From the NCBI GenBank assembly GCA_021234155.1, contig JAJEKV010000049.1:3997487-4061486 (forward strand): a DNA stretch of 64,000 nt, read 5' to 3'. The stretch comes from Isoetes taiwanensis (lineage: Eukaryota > Streptophyta > Lycopodiopsida > Isoetales > Isoetaceae). Position numbers and translations under genes: made by a program. Positions 1 through 11,939 of the stretch are shown one piece after another. The notes under the pieces are model-generated. The model was not told the origin of the DNA. It was given only the letters and a program-made list of their open reading frames with translations, and made no database searches. Within the stretch, counting starts at the first letter, position 1. The number at the start of each line of letters is the position of its first letter.

Positions 1-202
1 ATAGGCGGAAGGCTGGATTTGGAATATGGCCTGGATGGATTGTCCGAAAGCAAAATTGCAACCATCAAGATAATAAAAACCTATTTCCAGGAAAACAGCT
101 CCATGTAATCCTCGCCGCCCCATAGAATCGATAAACCTGCACTAGAAGTTGGGCTTCCTGGATCAAAAGCACAGGGCCTTGGCACCTGGTTTCCTCAGAT
201 AT

Positions 203-1104
203 TTTTGCAAATAATAGTCTATTTTTGCAGAGCATGGGTTTTACTTTGCAATTCATCACCTCGTTCAAACCATATGGCTTTAGCATTCATCCCAAATCTA
301 ATAGCAAGCCATGCCCACAACAATAACATGATACTTTCTCCATGTTCAACATCAAGGTGGTCACCTTTCATATTCCCCTTACACAAATTGTCTGAAGTAA
401 ATCCATCCTTGTCCCAAAAAAAAGCATAGTGCCCCTGCTGGATGGCCTAGCCATGAGAAATGAAGATAACCAAAACAAAATAATGAGGGAAACATGTATT
501 TAAGCAAAAAAAAAAAAAGGGGACATTACTACAAAGCATTTCATAGTCAAGAGTTTCATAAAACATCATGAAGAACCCACTCGTAATCACACTATGTTTA
601 CTGTTGGTTAAGAAAGTATAATCCATGGCTCCCTCCTCTGCGACTTGACATGATGTCTTCTACGGCTCTTTCTTAGCTCCAAATCTACTGCTTGATAGCA
701 AGTCTTGTTAGGCAAATGATAGGAGCATATAGAACAAGTATCCACAATGATGTTTTGCTCCAGTAGTGGCAATCATTTTGCATATCATTTATGTGGTAAA
801 GGGGCTAAATGCCTGCAAATACAAAAACTCAGAACAAGTCGCTTAGGTCTTGTCTTTATTGCATGAATCATCTAGCCCGAAATAATCCAGTGCATTCTCA
901 AACTCGAAAGAGACCAAGAGGATTCCAATCACGAATGAGGAGGTTTAGATCCAGTGTTATGGTCCAAGAGCAAGTCGCGCTTGCAAACCTTGGGACGACG
1001 AGTTGGCCTTGGGAATGCCACTGCGTGGCCTGGGAATGTTCCAAGTGGCCATAACTACCTAGGGGCAGTGTTGGGTTATTTTTCAAATGGCATGTATTTC
1101 GTAA
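203..1104. repeat. Dispersed repeat P, copy 1
   Basis: This roughly 0.9 kb stretch recurs at about 6048-6926 and, for its first half, at 7458-7994. Its last third recurs inverted at 62775-63075. Copies are nearly identical over long runs. Copy 2 lacks about 44 bp that copies 1 and 3 share, just after the words tttgcaattcatca. Short open frames occur on both strands but shift between copies, so I see no conserved protein. It is probably a non-coding mobile or duplicated segment of unknown class. Confidence 0.8.
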
Positions 1105-1472
1105 CTTAGCTTGACATTTTAATATAAATGTTATGTTAATATAGAACCTTTTAATGTGAAACCATTGAAGTTGGGGGTCCAAGTGGCAGAACCCCACGTT
1201 GGAAGGTTTTAAAAGGGAAAATACCCTTCCTCATCGCGATCTGATACAAGTCGGCCAGATCTGCTGAAAAAGGGGTCGGAACCAGCAATAGGCTGGCTAT
1301 TTTGATCTGGAGAAAATGCTGGGGCCTCAGTTTCTTGGCCTATTCTTAGCGATTCTTCTCTTATATAAGAGATTGAGTCGAATTCAAGAAGGGCCATAGC
1401 GATCTTGGAGCAGCTTGGAGGAGTTCTGATTCAAGCCCATAGCCTTTGTTCTTGTGGGTTTTAGTCTTGATC

Positions 1473-1666
1473 CACTACTACAAAAATAGGTAGAAATGGC
1501 ACGAAAGTGACGTTTCTGCTCCACCATTTGCAGAGCATAAATGTCAGTTTTGTGTCATTTGGGGAGCACAAATGTCATAAATGGCACAAAAGTGACGTTT
1601 CTGCTCCGTAAAAAGGCAGAGCATAATGTCACTTTTTTGCCATTTCTACCTATTTTTGTAGTAGTG
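1473..1666. mobile_element. CACTA-like MITE
   Basis: The element starts CACTACTACAAAAATAGG and ends with its exact reverse complement. The terminal inverted repeats are perfect over 29 bp (1473-1501 and 1638-1666). The terminal CACTA motif is the signature of the CACTA (En/Spm) superfamily, which makes 3-bp target duplications. Here the flanking triplets are atc and ttc, so two of three bases match. At 194 bp with no coding capacity it is a non-autonomous MITE. Its interior also repeats the words aaagtgacgtttctgctcc and gcagagcataa. Confidence 0.88.
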
Positions 1667-1820
1667 TTCCTTCTTTTTGTGCTGCCCAGGGACCATTTCG
1701 ACCCTGTTGGGATTGTTTCCAACTTTCTGTTGTTGCTTGGGAAAATTGCCCATTGATCTTGCGTTTGCTCTAGTATTGAGCAATACTGCAACTGTAGTAT
1801 TAGTTCTAGTGATAGAACTT

Positions 1821-2764
1821 GGGCAAAAGTATGCTGGTGGGTATCAAATAAACGCGGTTCAAAGACTCCAAAGACGGCAAAGACTTTCCAAAGACTTTCC
1901 AAAGACTTTTTTTTTTTGTTTTTCATAATCGGCCATGCAATTCGATCATACATGCAAAATTTCAGGGCCTAATTTGGGATATTGAGTGAGCAATTAGAGA
2001 AAACCCATTTCTGCAGCAATTTTGGTAAAACAGAACAAAATTTCTTAATTCAGCCCAAATTAAGCTAAATCAGATGGGGCTTTTCAGATTTTCATAATCG
2101 GCCATGCACCCATATCCTACGTGCAAAATTTCAGAACCTAATTTGGGATATTGTGTGAGCAATTAGAGAAAACCATTTTTCGCAGCTAGTGATTTTGGTA
2201 CAGTTGAAGAATTTTTTAATTCAGCCCAAATTAAGCTAAATCAGCTGGGGCTTTTCAGATTTTCATAATCGCCATGCACCCATATCCTATGTGCAAAATT
2301 TCAGAACCTAATTTGGGATATTGAGTGAAAAATTAAAGAAAAACCATTCTTGCAACAGTTTTTTTGTAAAACAGTGAGAAATCTCTTAAGACAGCCCAAT
2401 TTAAGCAAAATTAGATGGGGCTTTTAGGCTGAATATGGTCGAAATGACAATCCTACCTTGGTGGATAAGTTTTATGAAAAGATATGATGGATTGAGCAAC
2501 TAATTGGAGATTCACATGCCAATTTGGAGTTTGGGTCAATCTGCGCACTAATCAGACTCCAATCTAATGAAATCGATGCTAATCTGATGGAAAATTCGAG
2601 CATTGTGGAATGATTCTTGGCTGAAGAATCCTCTTAACAAATGAAGGGTGTAAAAAAATGAACCCACCAGCACCCACCATCACCCAAAAAAAAGCACGAA
2701 GCATGGGTGCTGAAAGCATGCGTCCGGACGCATGCTTTTGATACCCACCAGCATACTTTTGCCC
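1821..2764. mobile_element. Non-autonomous DNA element with 28-bp inverted termini
   Basis: The two ends are perfect inverted repeats of about 28 bp beginning GGGCAAAAGTATGCTGGTGG (1821-1848 and about 2737-2764). They are flanked on both sides by ACTT (1817-1820 and 2765-2768), which would be a 4-bp target duplication. Inside are three 171-bp tandem repeats (about 1919-2430) and a 26-bp perfect palindrome at 2713-2738. No transposase frame is present. I cannot assign a superfamily; terminal GGGC recalls PIF/Harbinger or hAT, but the apparent 4-bp duplication fits neither well. Confidence 0.65.
1919..2430. repeat. 171-bp tandem repeat, three copies
   Basis: Three imperfect copies start near 1919, 2090 and 2261, each with ttttcataatc(g)gccatgc. 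Each continues through gcaaaatttcag and a stretch containing cagcccaa-tttaagc. The array lies wholly within the 1821-2764 element. No frame stays open across units. Confidence 0.8.
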
Positions 2765-2973
2765 ACTTCTGGAGCTGGGCTTTAGGCTGATCCTGGGGAT
2801 CAATAACGATTGTGCGTGGGGTGTTCTGGAAACTCGCAGTTGAGGGAAACTCTGGGAGTTCTAAGTAGCACAATCCGTCCTACTTTTTGTAGGATGTGAC
2901 ACCCAGTATTCATGGTTTTGTATTGTTTAGCATTAAAGACAGCAATTCGGCTAATTTGCAAAACCCTTCATGC

Positions 2974-3954
2974 AGAGATAAAGCCCTTCATGGAGGAAAT
3001 TTTCAAGGCACCCCAATTGGGGTTTCTATGGATAACACCCATCTGGCCATTGCTGCAATTGGGAAGCTCATGTTCGCCCAATTCTCAGAGCTTGTCAACG
3101 ATTACTACAACAATGGATTGCCTTCAAATCTCAGCGGAGGTCCTAATCCGAGCTTAGATTATGGCATGAAAGGGGCCGAAATTGTCATGGCTTCTTACAC
3201 CTCCGAGCTCCAATTCCTTGCAAATCCTGTCACGAATCATGTGCGAGCGCAGAGAAAGATAATCGGGATGTAAATTCTCTTGGCTTGATCTCGCCTGGAA
3301 GACCGAGGAGGTTGTTGAGATCTTGAAGCTTATGAGCTCCACTTTCCTCGCCGCCCCTTTGCCGAGCAAATCGACGGCGACACCTTGAAGAGATTATGCG
3401 ATCCCACCGCCAAGCGGCGATCGCGGGCCGAGTGGCAAAGAAGACCCTTTTGGTGGATGAAAAGGGAACTGTCTCCTCTCGATTCTCGCGAGAAGGATCT
3501 TCTCCGAATTGTGGACCATCAACATGTGTTTAGCTACATCGATGATCTTTTGCCAATTCTTCCTATCCTCTCATCCAGGAGCTCGAAAGGTTCGGGTCCA
3601 ATTTGGATTGAAGAATGCGTAAAACAAAGAAGCAGCAGCAGATGCTTCTCTCTTTGCCAAAATTGAAAACTTTGAGCAAGAACTGGCGAGGGAGCTGACA
3701 GAGGAGATTCCTGCAGCAAGGGAGAAATATGACAAGGGCATTCATGCTCTTCTAACAAAATTGAAGAGTGTAGGACTTGGTTCTTGTACGAATTTGTGAG
3801 AAAGGAGGCCGGAACAAGGCTGTTGAGTGGCACACAGAAGACATCTCCTGGGGAAGAAATAAACAAGGTGTTCATGGCATTGTGTGATGGCAAAATAGTT
3901 GCTCCTTTGCTTCGTTGTGTGGAGGGATGGAATGGAGCTCCTGGTGCTTTGTAA
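2974..3954 (+). pseudogene. PAL: Phenylalanine ammonia-lyase pseudogene, C-terminal half (copy 1)
   Basis: PAL deaminates L-phenylalanine to trans-cinnamate, the entry step of phenylpropanoid synthesis. The translation starts at the family block [20 protein letters not shown]. It continues through [32 protein letters not shown] and [12 protein letters not shown], and ends with GTRLLSGTQKTSPGEEINKV and a WNGAPGAL C-terminus before a TAA. This is roughly residues 390-715 of a 715-residue family. The N-terminal half, including the Ala-Ser-Gly that forms the MIO cofactor, is absent. The frame breaks several times after about 3240, with an in-frame stop and shifts between 3600 and 3780. No poly(A) tract or target duplication was seen, so a DNA-level duplication seems likelier than retroposition. 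Confidence 0.92.
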
Positions 3955-3959
3955 TAGCT

Positions 3960-5150
3960 AATCAATCCAATTCAATAAACAAAATTCTTTAAAGCTTCAA
4001 AAGACTACTTACTTCAATTTCATTTCACTTCACAAAAATTTTCCCAGATCTTAATTGAGGAGAAGGTTGAAGTGCAAGCCACACTGTTGTATCTGCTCCA
4101 ACTGCTACAATTGCTACAGGGTGCCCTTTTTGGAGTCATGCAACTATTTGTGGGATCTGGGCACATGCAATTCATAGAAATAATTTCTTCTATGGGTATC
4201 AAAGAAAGATTTCTGGCGTATGTATTCAATGCCAAAAAGGCCATAGAAAGTGCTTCGACAAAAACTGCATGCCAAAGATGAACAATTGCACTTAAACTTG
4301 TAGTTAATAAATAAAGAACTATGGTAAGAAACCGAAACATCATAAGCATATTCAGTTTAATGAGGTAAATATCCCATTCGAGTCAGTTGAGAATCGACTT
4401 CCAACATCCAAAGGCACAATTAAGAAGATAACTTTATTCACATGGAAGCTGAAAAAAGTGAGAACTTTGTTTTCTGCATAATCCCTTTCTCTTGGGCAGT
4501 GAAGTTATAAAAGTATGGCGCCAGAATAAATTAGTCAATATGATTCCATGACAATTTCTATCCGTTGACAAATCTCCTTTCAATACAATAATACAACATT
4601 CCCATTCTTGGAGGATCTGTGTGAGCTGCAGCTGTCTTGCTCATATGACAACACAAGAACTGGGCCAAGCTGACTGCTATTTACTGAGAAGATTGTCAAC
4701 CTTAGCTACCTGCTCTTTAAGTGATGAGAATGTTCTTGAATTACTAAATATTCTTGACAGTCTTTACATCATGAGAATGTCCTTGACAGTCTTTACATCA
4801 TAATAAAGCCTTTGGAAGCATTGCCTCTCCCCTAACGCAACAAAGCGTAGCCCTTAGAAATCTTGTTTACGATGCTATTTTGAAAGAGAACAAGGAGCCC
4901 TAGAGGTCCACCCAAAGATAAGTGTAAGCAGAGGCATTTTCTAACTTAATGGCTTGCCCAACTTTCCGTTTCTCATATTGTGCTATCTCTGATCAACAAG
5001 TTCCAACGGAAGTTGTTCAAAGGTACTGCATGAAAATGCTTCCTCAATATCACTCTCAGAGTGAAGATAATGTCCACCGTAAGAATATTCTATCAACATC
5101 ACCACATCGAAGCCAATGGGAATGGGTCTCCACTTTACTATGCTCTTGAA
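3960..5150. other. Unassigned AT-rich intergenic DNA
   Basis: Only short open frames occur here (for example 4020-4349 on the minus strand) and none carries a motif I recognise. The first 60 bp match the 3' flank of the other PAL copies (word gcttcaaaagactacttact), so the PAL duplication extends into 3' UTR sequence. Confidence 0.5.
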
Positions 5151-7994
5151 GGCAAGATATGGCTGTAGCAACAATTTGGTCATGTTTGGAGGCAAGACAC
5201 TTTCTATTCTTAGAGCCATTTGCATGCTCAGCGTGGTCACATTGGACACGAGACAACTTTTGTCTTGTCCACAAAGCAGAAGGTGAAGGGACTTTGAGCA
5301 TTTTTCAGAGCATGGATTTTATTTTTGCAATTCATCATCTCATCCAACCTATTTGGCTTTGACATCCATCCCAAATCTGATAGATCAAGCCATGCCCACA
5401 ATTATAGCAAGATCGAAACTTTCTGCACATCCAATACTACAGAGCATATCATAGTCACGGATTTCAAAAAACATCATGAAGAATCTACTTTTAATCACAC
5501 TATGCTTGCCGTTGGTAAAGAAAACATGATCCATTTCCCAAACAATGGTTGCCAAAACTACTCAGAAAGATACTCGTTAAATACTGTAGATATATCTCCT
5601 CTCTCCGCTATTTGACATGATGTCTTCTGCAATTATTTCTTAGCTCCAAATTTGTTGGCTTTATAGAAGAAGAAGAAGAAGAGATTTTAACGTCACGCCT
5701 TGTTAGACATGATTTGGATAAAACAGGGCAAATGATAGGAGCATATAGAGCAAAAACTTGTAATGATGATCACAATCAACTTTGCAGAACACAACTTCTC
5801 TTTGTTGTTTGTTATATGAAAGATCTGACCCCAAACTCGAAAGAGACAGAGGGTTCCAGTCACGAAGGAAAAAGTTTAGACCTTGAATTCATGGTATTGT
5901 TTAGCCATATAAACAAATGCTTTATTGATATTACCTGCAATTCTGCATCTGTGCAATTTGTGCAATTGGGTTCATTTACCTTCTTGTGACACGCATCTGT
6001 GTTTGTGTACTTACTACTGCATATAGGTCACACCTTACCCTTGCTATTCAAATAATAGTCTATTTTTGCAGAGCATGGGTTTTACTTTGCAATTCATCAA
6101 TAACATGATACTTTCTCCATGTTCAACATCAAAGTGGTCACCTTTCATATATCCCTTACACAAATTGTCTGAAGTAAATCCATCCTTGTCCCAAAAAAAA
6201 GCATAGTACCCTGCTGGATGACCTAGCGATGAGAAATTAAGATAACCAAAACAAAATAATGAGGGAAACATGTATTTGGGCCAAAAAATAAAAGGGGACA
6301 TTACTACAAAGCATATCATAGTCAAGTCAAGAGTTTCAGAAAACATCATGAAGAACCCACTCCTAATCACACTATGTTTACTGTTGGTTAAGAAAGTATG
6401 ATCCATTTGCCAAAACTACTTAGACACCTCAAATATTGTGGATATGGCTCCCTCCTTGGCTACTTGACATGGTGTCTACTGCGGTTCTTTCTTAGCTCCA
6501 AATCTACTGCTTGCTAGCAAGTCTTGTTAGGCAAATGATAGGAGCATATAGAACAAATATCTACAATGATGTTTTGCTCCTGTAGTGGCAATCATTTTGC
6601 ATATAATTTATGTGGTAAAGGGGCTAAATGCCTGCAAATACAAAAACTCGGAACAAGTCGCTTAGGTCTTGTCTTTGTTGCATGAATGATCTAGCCCGAA
6701 ATCATCTAGTGCATTCTCAAACTCGAAAGAGACCAAGAGAATTCCAATCACGAATGAGGAGGTTTAGATCCAGTGTTACAGTCCAAGAGCAAGTCGCGCT
6801 TGCAAACCTTGGGACGACGTGTTGGCCTTGGGAGTGCCACTGGATGGCCTGGGAATGTTCCAAGTGGCCATAACTACCTAGGGGCAGTGTTGGGTTATTT
6901 TTCAAATGGCATGTATTTCGTATCTTACCATGTTTTAGCAAAATCAAAGCCTACTGGATGGTGAAATAAGGAGAGTAATCTTAGAAGTACTTTTGTGTCA
7001 TCTTAGTATGCTCAATTTGGTCATGTTTGGAGGCAAGACACTTTATATTCTTAGAGCCATTTGGCATGCTCAGCGTGGTCACATTGGACACGAGACAACT
7101 TTTGTCTTGTCCAAAAAGCAGAAGGTGAAGGGACTCTCAGCAAGGCAAATGATAGGAGCATATAGCAAAAACCTGCAATGATGTTTTGATCCTATCATGA
7201 CAATCAACTTTGTAGAACACAACTTCTCTTTGTTGTATGAAAGATCTGACCCCAAACTCGAAAGAGACAGAGGGTTCCAGTCACAAAGGGAAAAGTTTAG
7301 ACCTTTGTTTAGCCATCTAAACAAATGCTTTATTGATATTACCTGCAATTCTGCTTTTGTGCAATTTGTGCAATTGGGTTCATTTACCTTCTTGTGACAT
7401 GCATCTGTGTTTGTGTACTTACTACTGCATATAGGTCACACCTTACCCTTGCTATTCAAATAATAGTCTATTTTTGCAGAGCATGGGTTTTACTTTGCAA
7501 TTCATCACCTCTTTCAAACCATATGGCTTTGGCATTCATCCCAAATCTAATAGCAAGCCATGCCCACAAAAATAACATGATACTTTCTCCATGTTCAACA
7601 TCAAAGTGGTCACCTTTCATATTCCCCTTACACAAATTGTCTGAAGTAAATCCATCCTTGTCCCAAAAAAAAGCATAGTGCCCCTGCTGGATGACCTAGC
7701 GATGAGAAATTAAGATAACCAAAACAAAATAATGAGGGAAACATGTATTTGGGCCAAAAACAAAAGGGGACATTACTACAAAGCATATCATAGTCAAGAG
7801 TTTCAGAAAACATCATGAAGAACCCACTCCTAATCACACTATATTTACTGTTGGTTAAGAAAGTATGATCCATTTACCAAAACTACAATATTTAAATATT
7901 GTGGATATGGCTCTCTCCTCTGCTACTTGACATGATGTCTATTGCGGTTCTTTCTTAGCTCCAAATCTACTGCTTGATAGCAAGTCTTATTAGG
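5150..7994. repeat. Local direct duplication containing repeat P copies 2 and 3
   Basis: Blocks in the first half recur in the same order in the second half. 5180-5300 matches 7017-7140 (ggtcatgtttggaggcaaga). 5730-5885 matches 7145-7300 (gatctgaccccaaactcgaa). 5890-6480 matches 7310-7950. The second half is shorter because it lacks blocks near 5300-5720. Repeat P spans about 6048-6926 and 7458-7994. No conserved coding frame was identified. Confidence 0.75.
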
Positions 7995-8004
7995 AAAACA
8001 CAAA

Positions 8005-8457
8005 TAGGAAGCATGGGCTTTGAGAGTCAGTCTATGGAATACACATGGACTAACTCAAGCGAAGATAGATGCTACCCTTGAGATATGGGAACACTAGGAT
8101 TTGCTATGTTTTACAAAAACGTGGACACATCAATCTCGTCTTCCTCCTGACATACCTGGTTTTGTGTTGCTTGGTCAAGTATGGAACGAGAAAATAATAG
8201 GAGCAGGACGAGGCTTTGGAGGGATTGCGGTATATAAGAGAGCAGGTTCAATATATGAAATGCAAGTCTTAAAACGTGATACAAATAACCAATATATGTG
8301 GTTGGAACTAAAAGGGAATAGACAGCAATTGATTTTGGCTGTTTGTTACTTTGCTCCAGAAAACTCAAGCATTTACAACAGACCTGAATTTGACAAGGAA
8401 AATTCATTTGGTAATCTTTGTTTTGATATTCTAGAATACTCCTCTCAAGCACTATAA
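8005..8457 (+). pseudogene. LINE endonuclease fragment
   Basis: The open frame at 8101-8457 and the in-frame sequence before it resemble an apurinic-like endonuclease of a non-LTR retrotransposon. An N-terminal SLWNTHGLTQAKIDA block is followed by a stop near 8096, then LLCFTKTWTHQSRLPPDIPG, a GGIAVYKRAGS block and LAVCYFAPENSSIYNRPEFD. These correspond to the family's W-N-x-H/R-G, T-E-T-W and GGIA..VCY landmarks. In the usual tETW motif the glutamate is K here. The frame ends abruptly at the start of the tandem array at 8450. It may belong to the same LINE lineage as the C-terminal piece at 63161-64000, but no shared segment allows a test. Confidence 0.7.
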
Positions 8458-8776
8458 CCCCAAAATTTGCTCCATGCGTAGTTTTTTGCTTTTTTGCAAA
8501 AAAAAAACAACACATAAAGACCATGCATATTATTATTCCGAAAATGCTAGAAACAACACGTACTTTTTTGGTGTGGTTTTTTGGCGTGGTTTTTAGACAA
8601 AAACAACACATAATTTTATGTGTGGTTTTTACCATGGTTTTTAGACAAAAACAAGCGTAAAACACATCTGTAATTTTTCACTCAAAAGAAAAAACAACGC
8701 ATAATTTTTAAGTGTGATCTTTGCAAAAAAACAATGCATATTTGTTTGGCATAGTTTTCCTTCAATTGTCCACGTC

Positions 8777-9330
8777 TTATTTTCATTAATTGTAATGCAA
8801 CCACATGTTGTTTTTCATACAATAAGACATGTTTTTCCTATCGTAGTTTTAGTGAAACAATGCATTGGATTAAGACAAAAACAACAAGTATAGAAAACTT
8901 AAAGAATAGCTCATCCTGATTCAAGCTATTTCTAAATCCTGATCTGCTATTTCTAAATTGTAATTGAATATCTTGATTGCCTTTTGGGAATCGAACCCAA
9001 ATGAAGTCCACTAGGTATTACATAAAATGCTTAAACAGAAACATCCACCAAGCTTGTACCATGACATCTGAACAAGAACAAATGTCAGTTCCTATTTAAA
9101 CTTCTCAAATGAGTACACATTTAAAATGTGAGTCTCAGTCAACAGACCCCATAATAAATGTGAAGTTTGAATTTCAATAATTTTAGAACTTGTATGAGAC
9201 ATAAAATGAGGACATTACCTATGATTAAAAACCTTGCAACATTTAAAAAGCATCTTTGTCCAACAACTAATTTCAATTTGTAGAGTTGAAAAACAAAACA
9301 ATAAGAATACATGCAGAATTCTTTTGCATA
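8777..9330. repeat. Segment present in array units A and C, missing from B
   Basis: A (8777-9330) and C (about 25615-26175) share this sequence. In B it is replaced by a short junction at about 22160 in which ccttcaattg occurs twice. The pattern is best explained by a deletion in B. Confidence 0.75.
8985..9056 (-). other. tRNA-like pol III promoter remnant (possible SINE)
   Basis: Read on the minus strand, GGTTCGATTCC (8987-8997) is an exact match to the pol III B-box consensus GGTTCGANTCC. About 48 bp upstream lies AAGCTTGGTGG (9045-9055), an A-box-like word. Spacing is slightly longer than in a tRNA and no acceptor stem can be folded around it, so this is not a tRNA gene. The same block recurs in array copy C, with its B box at 25830-25840. 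A SINE head is plausible. Confidence 0.4.
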
Positions 9331-10034
9331 GTAGCCAACATGTAGCTGCTGCAGACCACCTTTGCAATGCAAATTGGAGCCATTTTCAAAACAAGGAAGG
9401 AAAAAAAAAAAGCATGCAATCTTACCTAACATATTTTTTTAAGACCTTTTTTTATGGGATTGAAGGGGAACATGCACACATTTGCTAGTTACTTGAGAGA
9501 TTCTAAGTTCATGTAGGGCCTGGGGCTAGCTATCATTAGTCATCACTAGTTAGTTGTTAGAATAAGGCAAGGCATATAACATCTAATTTTAGCTAGGTCA
9601 TTTCATTTAGGGCTAAGGAGTGTTGGAAGATGTTGATAGAGCAGTAGATGATACCTAGCGATTTAATGCGACATTAATTGACATAGGAATTTGAAGCATC
9701 ATTAAGGAATAATCTTAACAAGAAGCGAGTTACTCCATATTCTGGCGAATTGACCACTATGAACAATGTGGGAATTTTACTGAATGTATCAACATCCATA
9801 AGATTGCTCTAGCCTAAGAAGCATCTCGCTACTTGTGAGATTGAGCATGCCTTTGAACTTATCATGACATGAAAGGACTTGCATTTCCAATATAGGGCAT
9901 CTGCCACTTCAAGTACGCCATAAAGAGCTTATGATCTTGGATGGAGACAAAACTCCATTTGTGTTGCGTACACACATATTCAAAATGTTTGCCAAACAAT
10001 CTTTATGCCCTAGTTCTCCAGAAAACAAAGATTA

Positions 10035-10260
10035 ATATGTAGCATTATAACAGGGGGTTACTTTTGTATTTTTGTACGTTTTTTCCTATGATTTTGCTAA
10101 GATTTGGTCGCCCTATTTTGAAGACGTACTAATGCGTACTTCTAGAGTGCGTATACGCTCACATTAAATTTTTATGACATTTTTTAATGGTTACACCTAT
10201 GATTTTTGAGGATACTTTAGGGTTAATCGAAGAAGGATACTTTAGGGTTTAGGGTTAATC
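10035..10260 (+). repeat. Dispersed repeat R1, copy 1 (outer end at left)
   Basis: The block begins ATATGTAGCATTATAACAGG, precisely where array unit A departs from unit B. It continues through tttttgtacg and ctagagtgcg, and reaches tttagggtt words near 10205-10260. The same end recurs at 39228 (same strand) and inverted at 31250 and 34185. In this copy an intron-bearing RPI fragment lies about 300 bp inside the end. Confidence 0.75.
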
Positions 10261-10572
10261 GACTGTATGCTCGGGAAGGGAAGTGGGATGCAGGTCTCGA
10301 GGATGCCAAGGCAGAAGACCCCACTTCATACCTTTCTCAAACGGCCATTAGTTTTTGGCCGGCCCTTAGTTTTAGTTTCCCAGGGCTCAGGGATGCAAAC
10401 GGGAAGGCAGGTCTTGAGGATTGCCCTTAGTTTTTCACTAGAACAGGGATTGGAGCAGAGTCATTTTCCAAGATCGGCACGGTTTCTCAGCTTATTTGCT
10501 AGATATTCAAACGGTTCTTTTTCTGCACAAAACCTGCAAAACCTGCACTTTCATGATGTTGTTATATGCAGG

Positions 10573-11591
10573 TCTAGTTTTCTGTTGCTGAAGCTGCCAA
10601 GGCTGGAGTGCCCCTTTTAAGCTCTTCTGATGGGCTTCCTAAGGTAAATGGACCAGAACTTTTGTAATTGAAATTCCCTATCAATCATGGATTATTTGTA
10701 TCTTTAGATTGTTATGGCAGATAGATTTCGCCTTCGATGATGTGGATATTGTTCAAGAAGGCACCTTATATGCATTAGTTGGCAGAAAAGGTGCCATTGG
10801 ACGTGAATCCATTATGAAGGAGAAAGTAAAGATTTATCCTTTTATATGTTTTTTGTGCACTTTATTTTTCATTCAAAGCATCATATTTCAACGTTGCAGA
10901 GCATTGCAAAAGCAGCAGACCAGTTAGTCTTTATTGTAGATGAAGCAAGGTTTGTTGCGGAACTAGATGGCACAGTTCCTATAGTGATTCAACAGGTTGC
11001 TCATTACATTGTATGCATTTGGTAATATGTTCTCCCCATGAGTTTGTCAATTTCCTGCTGCAGAAAAACTGGATGAATGTTGCAGAAGAAATTGATGACC
11101 TTTTCCTTGGGGATGCTGAGGTAAATATGTCGGGAAGCTATTTTAATGGCTATGTGACTTGGTAAGCTAAAGCACGCAGTATCCATCCAGCAAAGACCAA
11201 GTCATGGCGCTAGTCCTATGGGAGGTGACTTTCCCTTTATAACAAATGAAGGCCATTTTATCCTAGATGTGATTTTCTCATACCCCATTGCAAGTGCAGG
11301 TCCTTTCCTTACAAAAGACTATTTTCTTTATCGATGTATGAACCCTTGCTTTTTTCCTTAATTGTCTCTTGGTTTGGTCATTGCAGCACAGATAGTGGAG
11401 GAAATAATGGAGTTGTGGAACATGGGTTCATCTTGGATACTGTGTAAGTTGGTTTTTCGTTGAATTCACTGTTTGTTTCCCCCCAATTATGTAGCATGTT
11501 GCCCTTTCGTAGGTATGCTGCTGCAGTTGCTGGAAAAGATGGTGTCAAGATTCAAACGTCCCTCTTCAAAGATGGATTCACTCACTCATAG
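10573..11591 (+). pseudogene. Ribose-5-phosphate isomerase-like gene fragment with introns (plastid RPI4 type)
   Basis: RPI interconverts ribose-5-phosphate and ribulose-5-phosphate in the pentose phosphate and Calvin cycles. Seven exon pieces read in frame across GT-AG introns: about 10573-10643 (ending SSSDGLPK), 10721-10825 (IDFAFDDVDIVQEGT), 10900-10995 (IAKAADQLVFIVDEARFV), 11064-11120 (NWMNVAEEIDDLFLGDAE), 11180-11299 (MGGDFPFITNEGHFILDVIF), 11387-11443 (NNGVVEHGFILDTV) and 11513-11591 (AAAVAGKDGVKIQTS, then TAG). D-x-A-F-D-D-V-D, the VDE block, GDFPF and GVVEHG are family landmarks. The N-terminal half, including the phosphate-binding T-G-S-T loop, is missing. The C-terminus looks intact. 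The fragment lies inside a block absent from array unit B, so it was carried in as DNA, introns included. The RPI4 subtype is from memory and less certain. Confidence 0.8.
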
Positions 11592-11939
11592 AAACATGAT
11601 GCGTTCATAATCAATCTCTTCCTTAATAAATTAAAGAATCCTACTATTATATCATCTTTATTTTGCATCTTTATTTATGAGTTTCTTTCCATCTTTCATT
11701 TGTGACCATTGATGTGGAGAGTATTTTGTGTTTTATGCGACATCAAAGGCCATTAAATTTTCGATCACAAACCTCACTGTCAATTCCAATGGTGCAAAAC
11801 ACACCAATGGTGCAATGGTGCAATATTTTAACAGTAAATGCCTGCTGCTGTGCCGATGGGAAGCGGAGGCCTGCACTACTCGGTTGCATCGTATGATACA
11901 TCATCCATCATTAGAGTATTAGGTAATGTCTATATCCTT

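Noticed and set aside
809-1054. 81-residue ORF conserved at 6628-6873 and, inverted, at 62546-62971
   Set aside because: Conservation follows the DNA repeat as a whole; the inverted copy is fused to LTR sequence. No sign of selection on the protein.
4020-4349. 109-residue minus ORF with hydrophobic start
   Set aside because: No recognisable domain; lies in unassigned DNA downstream of a pseudogene.
8981-9056. tRNA gene on the minus strand
   Set aside because: The B box is perfect but no acceptor or anticodon stem folds around it; at most a SINE promoter remnant.
10205-10262. TTTAGGG words resembling plant telomere repeat
   Set aside because: Only two or three isolated copies, not a tandem array. 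aaccctaa-type words are common in plant leaders.
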